Assembly: GCF_015752205.1 (NCBI RefSeq)
Contig: NZ_JADOVG010000006.1
Location: 62,001-126,000 of the forward strand
Direction: 5' to 3'
DNA length: 64,000 bases
Source of the DNA: Polaromonas sp. CG_9.7
GTDB lineage: Bacteria; Pseudomonadota; Gammaproteobacteria; Burkholderiales; Burkholderiaceae_C
Both the position numbers and the translations under genes were made by a program. Numbering within the stretch: the first letter of the stretch is position 1; each line of letters begins with the position of its first letter. This document shows, in pieces, positions 28,568 through 36,290 of this stretch. Below the pieces are notes generated by a model. It was not told the DNA's origin. It made no database searches and saw only the letters and a list, made by a program, of their open reading frames with translations.

Positions 28568-29689
28568 ATGCACGCAAATCCTTCTTTCTCTCCCGCAACG
28601 GCGCAGGTCAACATCAACCTGGCCGAGCGCAGCTACCCCATTGTGATCGGCACCAGTTTGCTGGGTCAGGCGTCTACGTACCAGCACCTTCCCAAAGCCG
28701 CAACCGCACTGGTGGTGTCCAACACGACCGTGGCGCCTTTGTACGCGGCGCAACTGACCGAAGCCCTGCGCGCGCACTATGCCCGGGTGTTGCTGGTCAC
28801 GCTGCCCGATGGCGAAGCGCACAAGGACTGGCCGACGCTGCAACTGATTTTTGATGCGCTGCTTGAAAACGGCTGCGACCGCAAGACCGTGCTGTTTGCG
28901 CTGGGTGGCGGCGTGGTCGGCGACATGACCGGCTTTGCCGCCGCCAGCTACATGCGCGGCGTGCCGTTTGTGCAGGTTCCGACGACGCTGCTGGCGCAGG
29001 TGGATTCGTCGGTCGGCGGCAAGACCGCCATCAACCACCCGCTGGGCAAAAACATGGTGGGCGCGTTCTACCAGCCGCAACTGGTGGTCTGCGATCTGGA
29101 CGCGCTGAAGACATTGCCCGACCTCGAACTGAGCGCCGGCCTGGCCGAGGTGATCAAGTATGGGCCGATTGCCGACATGGAATTCATGGGCTGGCTGGAA
29201 GTGAACCTCGATGCGCTTCTGGCAAAGAAGCCCGCCGCGCTGGCGCACGCGGTCCGGCGCAGCTGCGAGATCAAGGCCTGGGTCGTCGGCCAGGATGAGC
29301 GCGAGTCGGGCCTGCGGGCGATTTTGAATTTCGGCCACACCTTTGGCCATGCGATCGAATCCGGGCTGGGTTACGGCAAATGGCTGCATGGCGAAGGCGT
29401 TGGTTGCGGCATGGTGATGGCGGCGCATCTGTCGCAGCGGCTGGGCAAGGTAGATGCGGCTTTTGTCAGTCGCTTGCGCACGCTGATCGAGCGCGCCGGG
29501 CTGCCGGTCAAGGGCCCGGTGCTTTCCAGCGCCGACAACGCCGGGCGCTACCTCGAATTGATGCGCGTGGACAAGAAGTCCGAAGCCGGCGAGATTCGCT
29601 TCGTGGTAATCGACGGCCCCGGCAAGGCCGCCGTATGCGCTGCGCCCGATGCGCTGGTGCGCGAAGTCATCGACCTGTGCTGTGCCTGA
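28568..29689 (+). CDS. aroB: 3-Dehydroquinate synthase
   Basis: AroB converts DAHP to 3-dehydroquinate using NAD and a divalent metal, the second step of the shikimate pathway. Motifs are the NAD-binding [33 protein letters not shown], and metal ligands in GLAEVIKYG and [11 protein letters not shown]. The ATG at 28568 is used; a GTG directly before it is equally possible. The product is 373 residues. It probably shares a transcript with aroK and is followed by a family A repeat that ends in a T-run. Confidence 0.97.
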   Translation: MHANPSFSPATAQVNINLAERSYPIVIGTSLLGQASTYQHLPKAATALVVSNTTVAPLYAAQLTEALRAHYARVLLVTLPDGEAHKDWPTLQLIFDALLENGCDRKTVLFALGGGVVGDMTGFAAASYMRGVPFVQVPTTLLAQVDSSVGGKTAINHPLGKNMVGAFYQPQLVVCDLDALKTLPDLELSAGLAEVIKYGPIADMEFMGWLEVNLDALLAKKPAALAHAVRRSCEIKAWVVGQDERESGLRAILNFGHTFGHAIESGLGYGKWLHGEGVGCGMVMAAHLSQRLGKVDAAFVSRLRTLIERAGLPVKGPVLSSADNAGRYLELMRVDKKSEAGEIRFVVIDGPGKAAVCAAPDALVREVIDLCCA

Positions 29690-29707
29690 TCAACGGGTAA
29701 TGCACCT

Positions 29708-29766
29708 TACTATGAAATTTATAGCTGCTTGTGCTTGTCCATATTGCGCTAACAGCCTTTTTTACG
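29708..29766 (+). repeat. Dispersed repeat family A, copy 5, terminator-like
   Basis: This copy reads TACTATGAAATTTATAGC, then a hairpin with arms GCTG-CTT-GTGC and GCGC-TAA-CAGC, then CTTTTTTACG. The hairpin plus T6 fits a Rho-independent terminator for aroB, 19 bp after its stop codon, and ends just before dgt. Confidence 0.8.
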
Positions 29767-29774
29767 CATAAACC

Positions 29775-30983
29775 ATGAATCTGGCTGTCTACGCCTGTGA
29801 TCCGGCCCAATCGCGTGGCCGCCGCATTCCTGAACCGGTCGCGCCGACGCGCTCTGACTTCCAGCGCGACCGCGACCGGATCGTGCATTCGACCGCGTTC
29901 CGCAGACTGGTTTACAAAACCCAGGTTTTTTTGAACCATGAAGGCGATTTGTTTCGCACCCGGCTGACGCATTCGCTGGAAGTTGCGCAGCTCGGCCGCT
30001 CCATGGCCCGCACCCTGCAGCTTAATGAAGACTTGGTCGAGGCGATTGCCCTGGCGCACGACCTGGGCCACACGCCGTTTGGCCATGCCGGTCAGGATGC
30101 GCTGAACGCCTGCCTGAAGAAAGCCAACCCGGACAGCGCTGGCTTCGAGCACAACCTGCAAAGCCTGCGCGTCGTCGATGCGCTGGAAGAGCGTTACCCG
30201 GACTACGATGGCCTGAACCTGACCTTCGAGACGCGCGAAGGCATTTTGAAGCACTGCTCCAAACGCAATGCCCGGCATATCGAGGCCAGAGAGCCGGGTG
30301 GCGTGGCGCGCCGGTTTGTCGATCAGCCCGGTGCCGAACCAGCTTGGCGACAACCCGGCCTGGAAGCGCAACTGGCCAACCTGGCCGATGAAATCGCCTA
30401 CAACGCCCATGACATGGACGACGGCGTTCGCTCTGGCCTGTTGAGCCTGGAGCAACTGGAAGACGTGCCGCTGTTCAGCCGCTACCGGCGAGAAACCCTG
30501 GCCGTCTACCCCCGGCTGCAGGGCCGGCGACTGCTGTTTGAAACCATACGGCGCATGCTCAGCGCCCAGGTTTACGACGTCATCGATGCAAGCGGGCGGG
30601 CGCTGGCGCAGGCCGCGCCGATCAATGTTTTGGCGGTTCGCCAGCACGCGGGTCTGGTCTGCTTTTCAGATGAAATGGCCTTGCAGTCCACGTCTCTCAA
30701 GCGTTTTCTGCTACAAAATCTATACCGCCACCCGCAGGTTGTGCAGACCACGCAGGCGGCTCAGCAGGTGGTGCGCGATTTGTTCGACGCCTACATGACC
30801 GACCCGGCGCAGATGCCGCAGGCGCATATCGACCGCTTTGATCGCTTTGACAATCGCGACGGTCGGCAGGCAGCCGGTGCAATCCCCGAACGCGTCGTGG
30901 CCGACTACATCGCCGGCATGACCGACCGCTTTGCCGGCAAAGAACATGAGCGGCTCATGGGCCATGCGGTTTTCCCCGCCTGA
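29775..30983 (+). CDS. dgt: Deoxyguanosinetriphosphate triphosphohydrolase-like protein (HD domain)
   Basis: Family members split dNTPs to deoxynucleoside and triphosphate, trimming the nucleotide pool. The 402-residue product has the metal-binding HD residues in LTHSLEVAQLG and AHDLGHTPFGHAG, and the dGTPase extension (VFLNHEGDLFRTRLTHS). It belongs to the shorter dgt-like clade rather than the E. coli Dgt of about 505 residues. It normally precedes gltB in this group; here 5.3 kb of acquired and decayed DNA lies between them. Confidence 0.9.
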   Translation: MNLAVYACDPAQSRGRRIPEPVAPTRSDFQRDRDRIVHSTAFRRLVYKTQVFLNHEGDLFRTRLTHSLEVAQLGRSMARTLQLNEDLVEAIALAHDLGHTPFGHAGQDALNACLKKANPDSAGFEHNLQSLRVVDALEERYPDYDGLNLTFETREGILKHCSKRNARHIEAREPGGVARRFVDQPGAEPAWRQPGLEAQLANLADEIAYNAHDMDDGVRSGLLSLEQLEDVPLFSRYRRETLAVYPRLQGRRLLFETIRRMLSAQVYDVIDASGRALAQAAPINVLAVRQHAGLVCFSDEMALQSTSLKRFLLQNLYRHPQVVQTTQAAQQVVRDLFDAYMTDPAQMPQAHIDRFDRFDNRDGRQAAGAIPERVVADYIAGMTDRFAGKEHERLMGHAVFPA

Positions 30984-31056
30984 CCGGTCATCCTGGCGGT
31001 GATCGCCCTGGCCCTTGACACCGCTCACGAGTTGCGCGTTGCCCGTTATTTGATTG

Positions 31057-31128
31057 CGACGGCGCTCCAGGTGACCGCATCGCATCCCGTCCCGTCAATT
31101 TCTGCATCCAACTTGCAGGTCGGCCCAT
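31057..31128 (-). pseudogene. IS30-family transposase remnant (first 24 codons)
   Basis: On the minus strand an ATG with AAGGAG upstream starts MGRPASWMQKLTGRDAM..SPG, the characteristic N terminus of an IS30-like transposase. After about 24 codons similarity stops, and the frame runs into sequence next to dgt and ends at 30988. Only the 5' end of the element survives. Confidence 0.65.
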
Positions 31129-31157
31129 AAACATCTCCTTGAGTAAGGTGTTGCGAC

Positions 31158-31490
31158 GACCGATTGAATCCACCCAGTACACGAGCATTGCCTTTGGCAA
31201 TCGCTGCAAGGAAATGGGTGGGCGTCCTTCCATGGGAACTGTTGGGGACGCCTATGACAACGCATGGCCGAGAGCTTTTTGCTACTTTGGAGTGTGAGCT
31301 CATTGCCCAGCGCAGCTGGAAAACCAAAACCGAGGCACGCCTGGCCGTATTCAGCTGGATCGAGAGCTGGTACAACCCGCACCGGCGCCACTCGGCCTTG
31401 AACTACCTCTCGCCCAATAACTTTGAAAAGAAACATCACGACGACAACACCGTCAACACCGAAACCCAGATAATCCCTGAGTTTCAATGA
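31158..31490 (+). pseudogene. IS3-family transposase remnant (DDE C-terminal part, frameshifted)
   Basis: Translation gives STQYTSIAFGNRCKEMGG and RPSMGTVGDAYDN, and after a one-base loss near 31261 the reading continues in the next frame as MAESFFATLECELIAQ and WYNPHRRHSALNYLSPNNF. These are the last two catalytic blocks of an IS3-type orfB, including the final Glu. The 5' two-thirds of the gene is missing, so it is not functional. It abuts the IS30 and IS5 remnants. Confidence 0.85.
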
Positions 31491-31529
31491 GCAAGCTCGC
31501 AGTGTCCGTGGAAACGGGTCAACTCCACA

Positions 31530-31894
31530 TTGACTGTGGCGAGCATCTGCTCTGCCAGTTTGTATCTCTCCAGTCGATGGCGGAACCTCAGGATGGTGCT
31601 CTCATCGGGCAGGCGTCCATGGGCATTGAGCTGGGCAAACTCCCGGTAGAGCGGGGTGTCAAAGAAGGCTTCTTCCATGCCCAGGTCCGACAGGCGAAAC
31701 CATTGGCTGCATGCAGTGGATGCGCAGCATGGTCTGAAGGGCAAAGGGTGGGCGGCCGTTCTTGCGTTAGGGTAATACGGCGCAATGAACTCGACCAAGG
31801 CAGCCCAGGGAGCCACGAGCTCCATCTGGGCGAGCAGCTCTTGCTTGCGGGTTCGTTTGACGCCAAAGTTCAGATCAAGGTGGCTTTGCTTCAT
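31530..31894 (-). pseudogene. IS5-family transposase remnant, N-terminal part with two compensating frameshifts
   Basis: The reading starts MKQSHLDLNFGVKRTRKQE and continues to MELVAPWAALVEFIAPYYP, the N terminus of an IS5-type transposase. It leaves the normal frame after PYYP: NGRPPFALQTMLRIHCMQ is read in another frame. It returns at QWFRLSDLGMEEAFFDTPL and reaches LPDESTILRFRHRLE. Similarity stops at LATVN, so the catalytic DDE half is gone. Two indels that cancel leave one misleading open frame. Confidence 0.85.
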
Positions 31895-32159
31895 GGGCTG
31901 CGCGGATGCCATGCCTCGTCCGTGCCTGTCAGACTGACCCGGAGGTTTTGCAGGATGTCCCCAGGATCACACTTGTCGTGGTGAAAAACCGACCAACGAG
32001 TTCCTTTTGCTCAGATAGTTCGTTTAAAAAATGTAAGTAAATGTTGACTTAAAGTAAGCAGAAATCTTAAAATAAAATTGCAATTATTCTTAGCGAGTGA
32101 GTGCTTGCTAATTTATATTGCAAAGTGAAAATAATTAACAAATTAACTAATTGAATTTC

Positions 32160-32690
32160 ATGCTGAAAATATTATCTAAAATGAAAATTTCGAGTGTTTT
32201 ACTGGCGATTTCCGCAATTGTTCCTGCGCTTTATTCCGCGCCTGCTGCAGCAGAGGCAGGCAGTCGAGTTTGCGGGGTTGAAAATATTACTGATGGTTTA
32301 TTTATACTAACTTAGGTTAATAAAGGTGACACGTCAACTTGTCTTCAGGCAATTACACAACTAGGTAAACTCATACCGAGTTACTATTTAAGTCGGGTCA
32401 TATACATGCAAACTTGCGAGTATCCGTCCTACCGTTTTGGTGCCGGCAATGTTGATCGTGTTTGCGGCGGTAAATACCGTTGGACACGCGACAAAATTGA
32501 TGGAAATCCATATTTCTTATTTGCAAAGCAACGTCAAATTAGTTTTTCTGATGGCAACCGACAAAAAAATAGAATTGTGAGTACTAGTATTGTTCAATAC
32601 ACTAAATTATTTCCAGAGAAGCCAATTTATTCATTTATAAATTGCTTTGGATATAATGAACACGAAAAATGGCCTATGAGCTGTTTTTAA
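32160..32690 (+). pseudogene. AT-rich gene for a small secreted cysteine-containing protein, interrupted by an in-frame TAG
   Basis: From ATG 32160 (or ATG 32181) the frame codes a signal peptide (MKISSVLLAISAIVPALYSA, then APAAAEA) and a Cys-containing mature region. It meets TAG at 32313-32315 (codon 52) and then stays open in the same frame to the TAA at 32688. The part after the stop (VNKGDTSTCLQAITQLGK, later CEYPSYRFGAGNVDRVCGGKYRW and INCFGYNE) looks like one continuous small secreted protein with several Cys. A terminator follows at 32713. The GC content is far below the neighbours, so it was probably acquired. I do not recognise the family. It is either a recently broken gene or one read through. 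Confidence 0.65.
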
Positions 32691-32712
32691 CTCAAAAAAT
32701 TATTTTCTAATC

Positions 32713-32735
32713 GGCCCAGTTTGCTGGGCCTTTTT
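32713..32735 (+). terminator. Rho-independent terminator after the interrupted secreted-protein gene
   Basis: GGCCCAG-TTTG-CTGGGCC is followed by TTTTT, 23 bp after the stop codon. Its presence supports the view that 32160-32690 was a complete transcription unit. Confidence 0.9.
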
Positions 32736-33390
32736 AATTAAAAAATTAACACGCTTTAACAGGCAATTGCATATTAATTTCCGCAATTATAAGCCGAATG
32801 ATCGATATATTAAAGTTAATCAGTTCAGTAAACCTGCGCATTTGCCAGCGGTCGACCACCTTGTTTATTTCTGGCTAACGCGTTAGTTTTCAACACGATC
32901 GGCAAGCGTCTTTGACATTAGCCCGTCTTCATCGACTGCAAAAGCCGTTTTTGCAGCGACTTGGATGCCGTTTTCTCCTTTAGGTGATGCCCATCGTCTG
33001 GGCAATATACCCTTTGCGTGGCAGTGTCTAAATAATGGGCAGCTACGCTGTGCAATGGGCACGCATGCAACACGTTGGCCCTATCCACTGAGCGATTTCA
33101 ACAACATGGTTACTGGCGCTGGCACCAACATCGGTGTATCGGGGTGTCTGCCTCTTCTTTGAAATTGGTGCACCGGAGAAAATTGATTTACTGTGTCCCC
33201 ATGGGTGTTCTAAACAACCCAGTGGCAACCTTGTTGTCTGGGCTCTGCGGTGTGCAGCACAACGCCACGCTCGTGCCAGCGAGTCAAACTTGGACTTTTC
33301 TGGGGCACTTATTTCTCCACCGCGTTTATGCGCGTCAGTCGGCTTACCCGTGCGCACTCTGCGCAGCCACCCTTGAGTGACTGGAACCGT
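32736..33390. other. Stretch without a supportable gene (decay zone)
   Basis: About 650 bp between the terminator and an IS5 fragment. The first 230 bp is AT-rich and shows nothing I recognise. A plus-strand frame at 33134-33376 is open (GVCLFFEIGAPEKIDLLCPH..) and so is the opposite strand, but neither has a ribosome-binding site or a family I can name. It may be part of a mobile-element end. The stretch from 33466 to 33750 likewise shows no gene. Confidence 0.5.
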
Positions 33391-33465
33391 AAATTCGCGG
33401 TGCAACGGCATATCAAAGATGGCTTCTTTTATGGCATGGACTGATAGGCCGCACCACTGCTGCAC
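33391..33465 (-). pseudogene. Second IS5-family transposase fragment (about 25 codons)
   Basis: On the minus strand QQWCGLSVHAIKEAIFDM and PLHREF match the block QWFRLSDLGMEEAFFDTPLYREF seen in the remnant at 31530, with substitutions. No more of the element is recognisable on either side. It is a diverged and older relic of the same family. Confidence 0.7.
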
Positions 33466-33749
33466 GACTCACACGCACGCACGCACGGCAATGCCCACAA
33501 CTTATCGGAAGGTCCGCTGCGTTGCTTTTTTGTTGATAGCGCAGCTATTGGCAAGAAAAGACGCCTTGCGGCCCATTCCGATCCGCACCATCACATCCTC
33601 GCGAGTGTTATGCAGTACATCCCTAAGTATTTCGCTGTTGGCAGCGCGCGCTGGAAGGTTAGGGAGTTTTTCGGTGCTGCTGCACGCGTCCGGACTGGTG
33701 CGCTGGCTGGTTCGGCCCGAACGCCTCAAACGCATGCTCGGCGCCCGGG

Positions 33750-33895
33750 TGCGGCAGTTGCCGGCTTTGGGCCAGTTTGCGGGTCCGCCTTTGGTGGCAT
33801 GGATGGTGGCGCAGGTAGGAGGCTGGAAATCGACCGGTTGGGTCACCTCGGTTTGCTGTGCTATCGGGCTGTCACTGGAACGGCAACTTGAGTAG
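33750..33895 (+). pseudogene. MFS transporter C-terminal remnant
   Basis: The last 45 codons of this frame (LPALGQFAGPPLVAWMVAQ then VGGWKSTGWVTSVCCAIGL) match the final membrane helices of a major facilitator superfamily transporter: a GQ..GPP..W helix, a GGW loop and a closing helix. Nothing upstream continues it as a transporter. It looks like the 3' end of a gene deleted during rearrangement. Confidence 0.5.
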
Positions 33896-34063
33896 TTTGC
33901 AGCAAAGTTCTCAGGTGTACGCGGATAGACACGATTTTGGGGAATCAACAACGCCCAACACAAAATTCCTGAATGGACTAAAACACAAATTAATACTTCT
34001 ATGACTATTTGAAATACCATGTATCAAAAGTCTGTTGGTCAACCTTATCTCAAAGGCCATGTC

Positions 34064-35215
34064 ATGAAGTTCAATCGTCGCCAGATCATGCTGAGTAGTG
34101 TTGCCGCCACGGCGGTCATTGCCAGCCCCGCGTTGCGTGCACAAACCGGAAAAAACACCCTGAAACTGACAGTGGGGCAGTCTGTACCACTGACAGGCAT
34201 GGCAGACCAGATTGGCCTGGCTTACCTCAATGGCGCGAAGCTCTGCTTTGATGCCCTCAATGCCGCAGGCGGTGCGGGTGGCTACCGGATCGATGTCAAG
34301 GCACTTGACGACGGTTACGACCCCGTCAGGGCCGCTGCCAATGCTCAAAATTTCATCAAGAACGGGGTCGATGCGCTGTTTGGCTTTACCGGTACAGCGA
34401 GTTGCGACGCGGCCTATGCCGTGGCAAAACCTTCCGGCGCCTTGTTTTTTGCACCCTTCGCGGCTTCGGACGCATTGCACGACCCTTCTCTGAGCAACGT
34501 GTTTCATGTGCGCCCGGCGCTGGCCGACGAGGCTTATAAAGTCGCGCGCCATTGCGCAACCCTCAATCAGGAACGAATCGCCGTGTTCGCTGAAGACGAT
34601 GCCATGGGGCGTGCCGGCCTGGCAGCCGTCAACCAGGCGCTGGTTGACCTGAAACGTCCGCCACTCGTGGCCAGTGCCTTGTCGCCGGTCAACAGTGACA
34701 AGGTCGATGCAGCTGTTGCACAGCTGGCAAAGGCCAAGCCCCAGGCGATCATTCTGGTGAGCTTGTTCAACACGTCAGCAGCCTTTATCCGAAAAATGCG
34801 GCTCAGCGGCTATGGTGGTCAGTTCCTGACCTTTTCGGTGGTCGGCATTGATCCCTTGTTTAGTGCGCTGGGCAAGGAAATTGGCGGTATTGTTATTTCT
34901 CAGGTCGTTCCTTCTCCGCGCAGTACCGCCATGCCGCTGATCAAGGAATACCTGAAGGTGCTGAACCAGACCGATCAGGCGCCTAGCTACGAAAGTGTTG
35001 AAGGTTATATCGCCGCCAGTTGCTTTGCCGAAGGTGTGCGACGAAGCAGTGCAGGCACCGGCAAGCCGGACCGGGCTGGATTGCGCAAAGCATTTTCTTC
35101 CATGAGCGACTACGACCTGGGTGGTTTCCGGGTCAATTTGCGACCCAAAAAATACGAATCGGTACGCGCCATTGACCTGGTAAGCATCACACCTGACGGA
35201 AAGATCATCAGGTAA
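34064..35215 (+). CDS. Periplasmic branched-chain amino acid type (LivK-like) substrate-binding protein, orphan
   Basis: A type I periplasmic binding protein of the Peripla_BP_6 family. The ATG at 34064 starts a signal with an RRQ pair (MKFNRRQIMLSSVAATAVIA, cleaved near LRAQ), which may be twin-arginine or Sec type. The body shows GQSVPLTGMADQIG at the start of lobe one and the family pattern to residue 383. An upstream ATG at 34019 would put 15 extra residues before the signal. No permease or ATPase genes lie beside it, so it is an orphan binding protein. Its ligand is unknown. Confidence 0.85.
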   Translation: MKFNRRQIMLSSVAATAVIASPALRAQTGKNTLKLTVGQSVPLTGMADQIGLAYLNGAKLCFDALNAAGGAGGYRIDVKALDDGYDPVRAAANAQNFIKNGVDALFGFTGTASCDAAYAVAKPSGALFFAPFAASDALHDPSLSNVFHVRPALADEAYKVARHCATLNQERIAVFAEDDAMGRAGLAAVNQALVDLKRPPLVASALSPVNSDKVDAAVAQLAKAKPQAIILVSLFNTSAAFIRKMRLSGYGGQFLTFSVVGIDPLFSALGKEIGGIVISQVVPSPRSTAMPLIKEYLKVLNQTDQAPSYESVEGYIAASCFAEGVRRSSAGTGKPDRAGLRKAFSSMSDYDLGGFRVNLRPKKYESVRAIDLVSITPDGKIIR

Positions 35216-35251
35216 TTCCCATCCGCTTAAAACCCGTCGCTGCGTTGCTTC

Positions 35252-35279
35252 GCTTTCTGGCCACCACCAGCGCGAAAGC
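35252..35279. repeat. Imperfect inverted repeat upstream of the REP-associated transposase
   Basis: GCTTTCTGG and CCAGCGCGAAAGC form a stem with a small bulge about 80 bp before the transposase start. It could be a REP-type hairpin of the kind such transposases act on, or chance. No second copy was noticed in the window. Confidence 0.25.
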
Positions 35280-35359
35280 AAACAAGCAAGCAGGCATCAG
35301 GTTATCTGGGAGTTGGCCAGATCAACTTATCATGGCGCGAACTTCTGGTGATGCAATTC

Positions 35360-36058
35360 ATGGCCCGCCTTCCCCGTCTTACCGTTCCCGGTTACCCCCA
35401 CCACATCATCCAGCGCGGCAATAACCGGCAGGCGATATTTTCAGCGGCCGCCGACTTCCAGATGCTGCTTTCGCTGCTGCAAGAAAACGCCCAGAAATTT
35501 GCTGTTGCGGTGCATGCCTATGTGCTGATGGACAACCATTTCCACCTGCTTGCCACACCGACCACGGCCGATGGCCTGCCGCTGATGATGCAGGCGGTTG
35601 GACGGCGTTATGTGCGGTATTTCAACGACCGCCAAGGGCGCACAGGCACGCTGTGGGAAGGGCGTTACCGCTCAACCGTTATCGACACTGACCGCTATTT
35701 GCTGGCGTGCATGGCCTACATCGACCTCAATCCGGTGCGCGCCGGACTCGTCAAGGAAGCGGGTGCCTACCCGTGGTCCAGCCATGCGCACTATGTTGGC
35801 CAGCGGGCAGACCGGCTGGTCACGCCGCATGCTCTATTCTGGACGCTGGGCAACACCCCGTTTTCGCGCGAAGCGGCGTATGCGGCGCTCGTTTCTCAGG
35901 GGATTGCGCTGGAACAGCAGCAGGAAATGACCCGTGCTGCGCTGGGTGGCTGGGCCATGGGCGATGAACGTTTTGTGGAAAAGCTGAAAAAGCAGACAAG
36001 CCGCCGTGTCGTGCAAGCTAAAGCCGGACGACCTGTATTGGTTCATAAAATTGGCTAA
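35360..36058 (+). CDS. REP-associated tyrosine transposase (RAYT, IS200-like Y1 family)
   Basis: RAYTs are single-copy HUH endonucleases related to IS200/IS605 TnpA and linked to spread of REP hairpins. The 232-residue product has the family start (MARLPRLTVPGYPHHIIQRG), the HUH metal motif DNHFHLL (His60 and His62) and the tyrosine helix YLLACMAYIDLNPVRAG. The C-terminal basic region (KKQTSRRVVQAKAGRP) is typical. Two in-frame starts upstream (35348 and 35351) are less like the family. It stands alone between the orphan binding protein and gltB. Confidence 0.92.
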   Translation: MARLPRLTVPGYPHHIIQRGNNRQAIFSAAADFQMLLSLLQENAQKFAVAVHAYVLMDNHFHLLATPTTADGLPLMMQAVGRRYVRYFNDRQGRTGTLWEGRYRSTVIDTDRYLLACMAYIDLNPVRAGLVKEAGAYPWSSHAHYVGQRADRLVTPHALFWTLGNTPFSREAAYAALVSQGIALEQQQEMTRAALGGWAMGDERFVEKLKKQTSRRVVQAKAGRPVLVHKIG

Positions 36059-36290
36059 AACCATCAATTTTGCTTACAAACAATGCATAGTTTGCTATAT
36101 ATTTTGATATGTCCCTATATACCAAGATTTATAAAATAATCGTATTTAATAGGAATCTGACCCTGATTAAAAAATTTGATGTGAAAGCTGGCATGCGCTA
36201 TGCTCATCTTTTGAAATTTGAAACACCCAGGCAAGCAGGACTGACGATCTTGATCGATGCTTACTGCTTACCCACTGACAAGGAATTGCC

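Noticed and set aside
31484..31912. Apparent intact 142-residue protein
   Set aside because: It is an IS5 transposase N terminus with two cancelling frameshifts and a truncated end, so it is listed as a pseudogene.
33480..33500. Tandem ACGC run (cacgcacgcacgcacg) as a possible satellite
   Set aside because: It is only four units long, within what chance allows in this composition.
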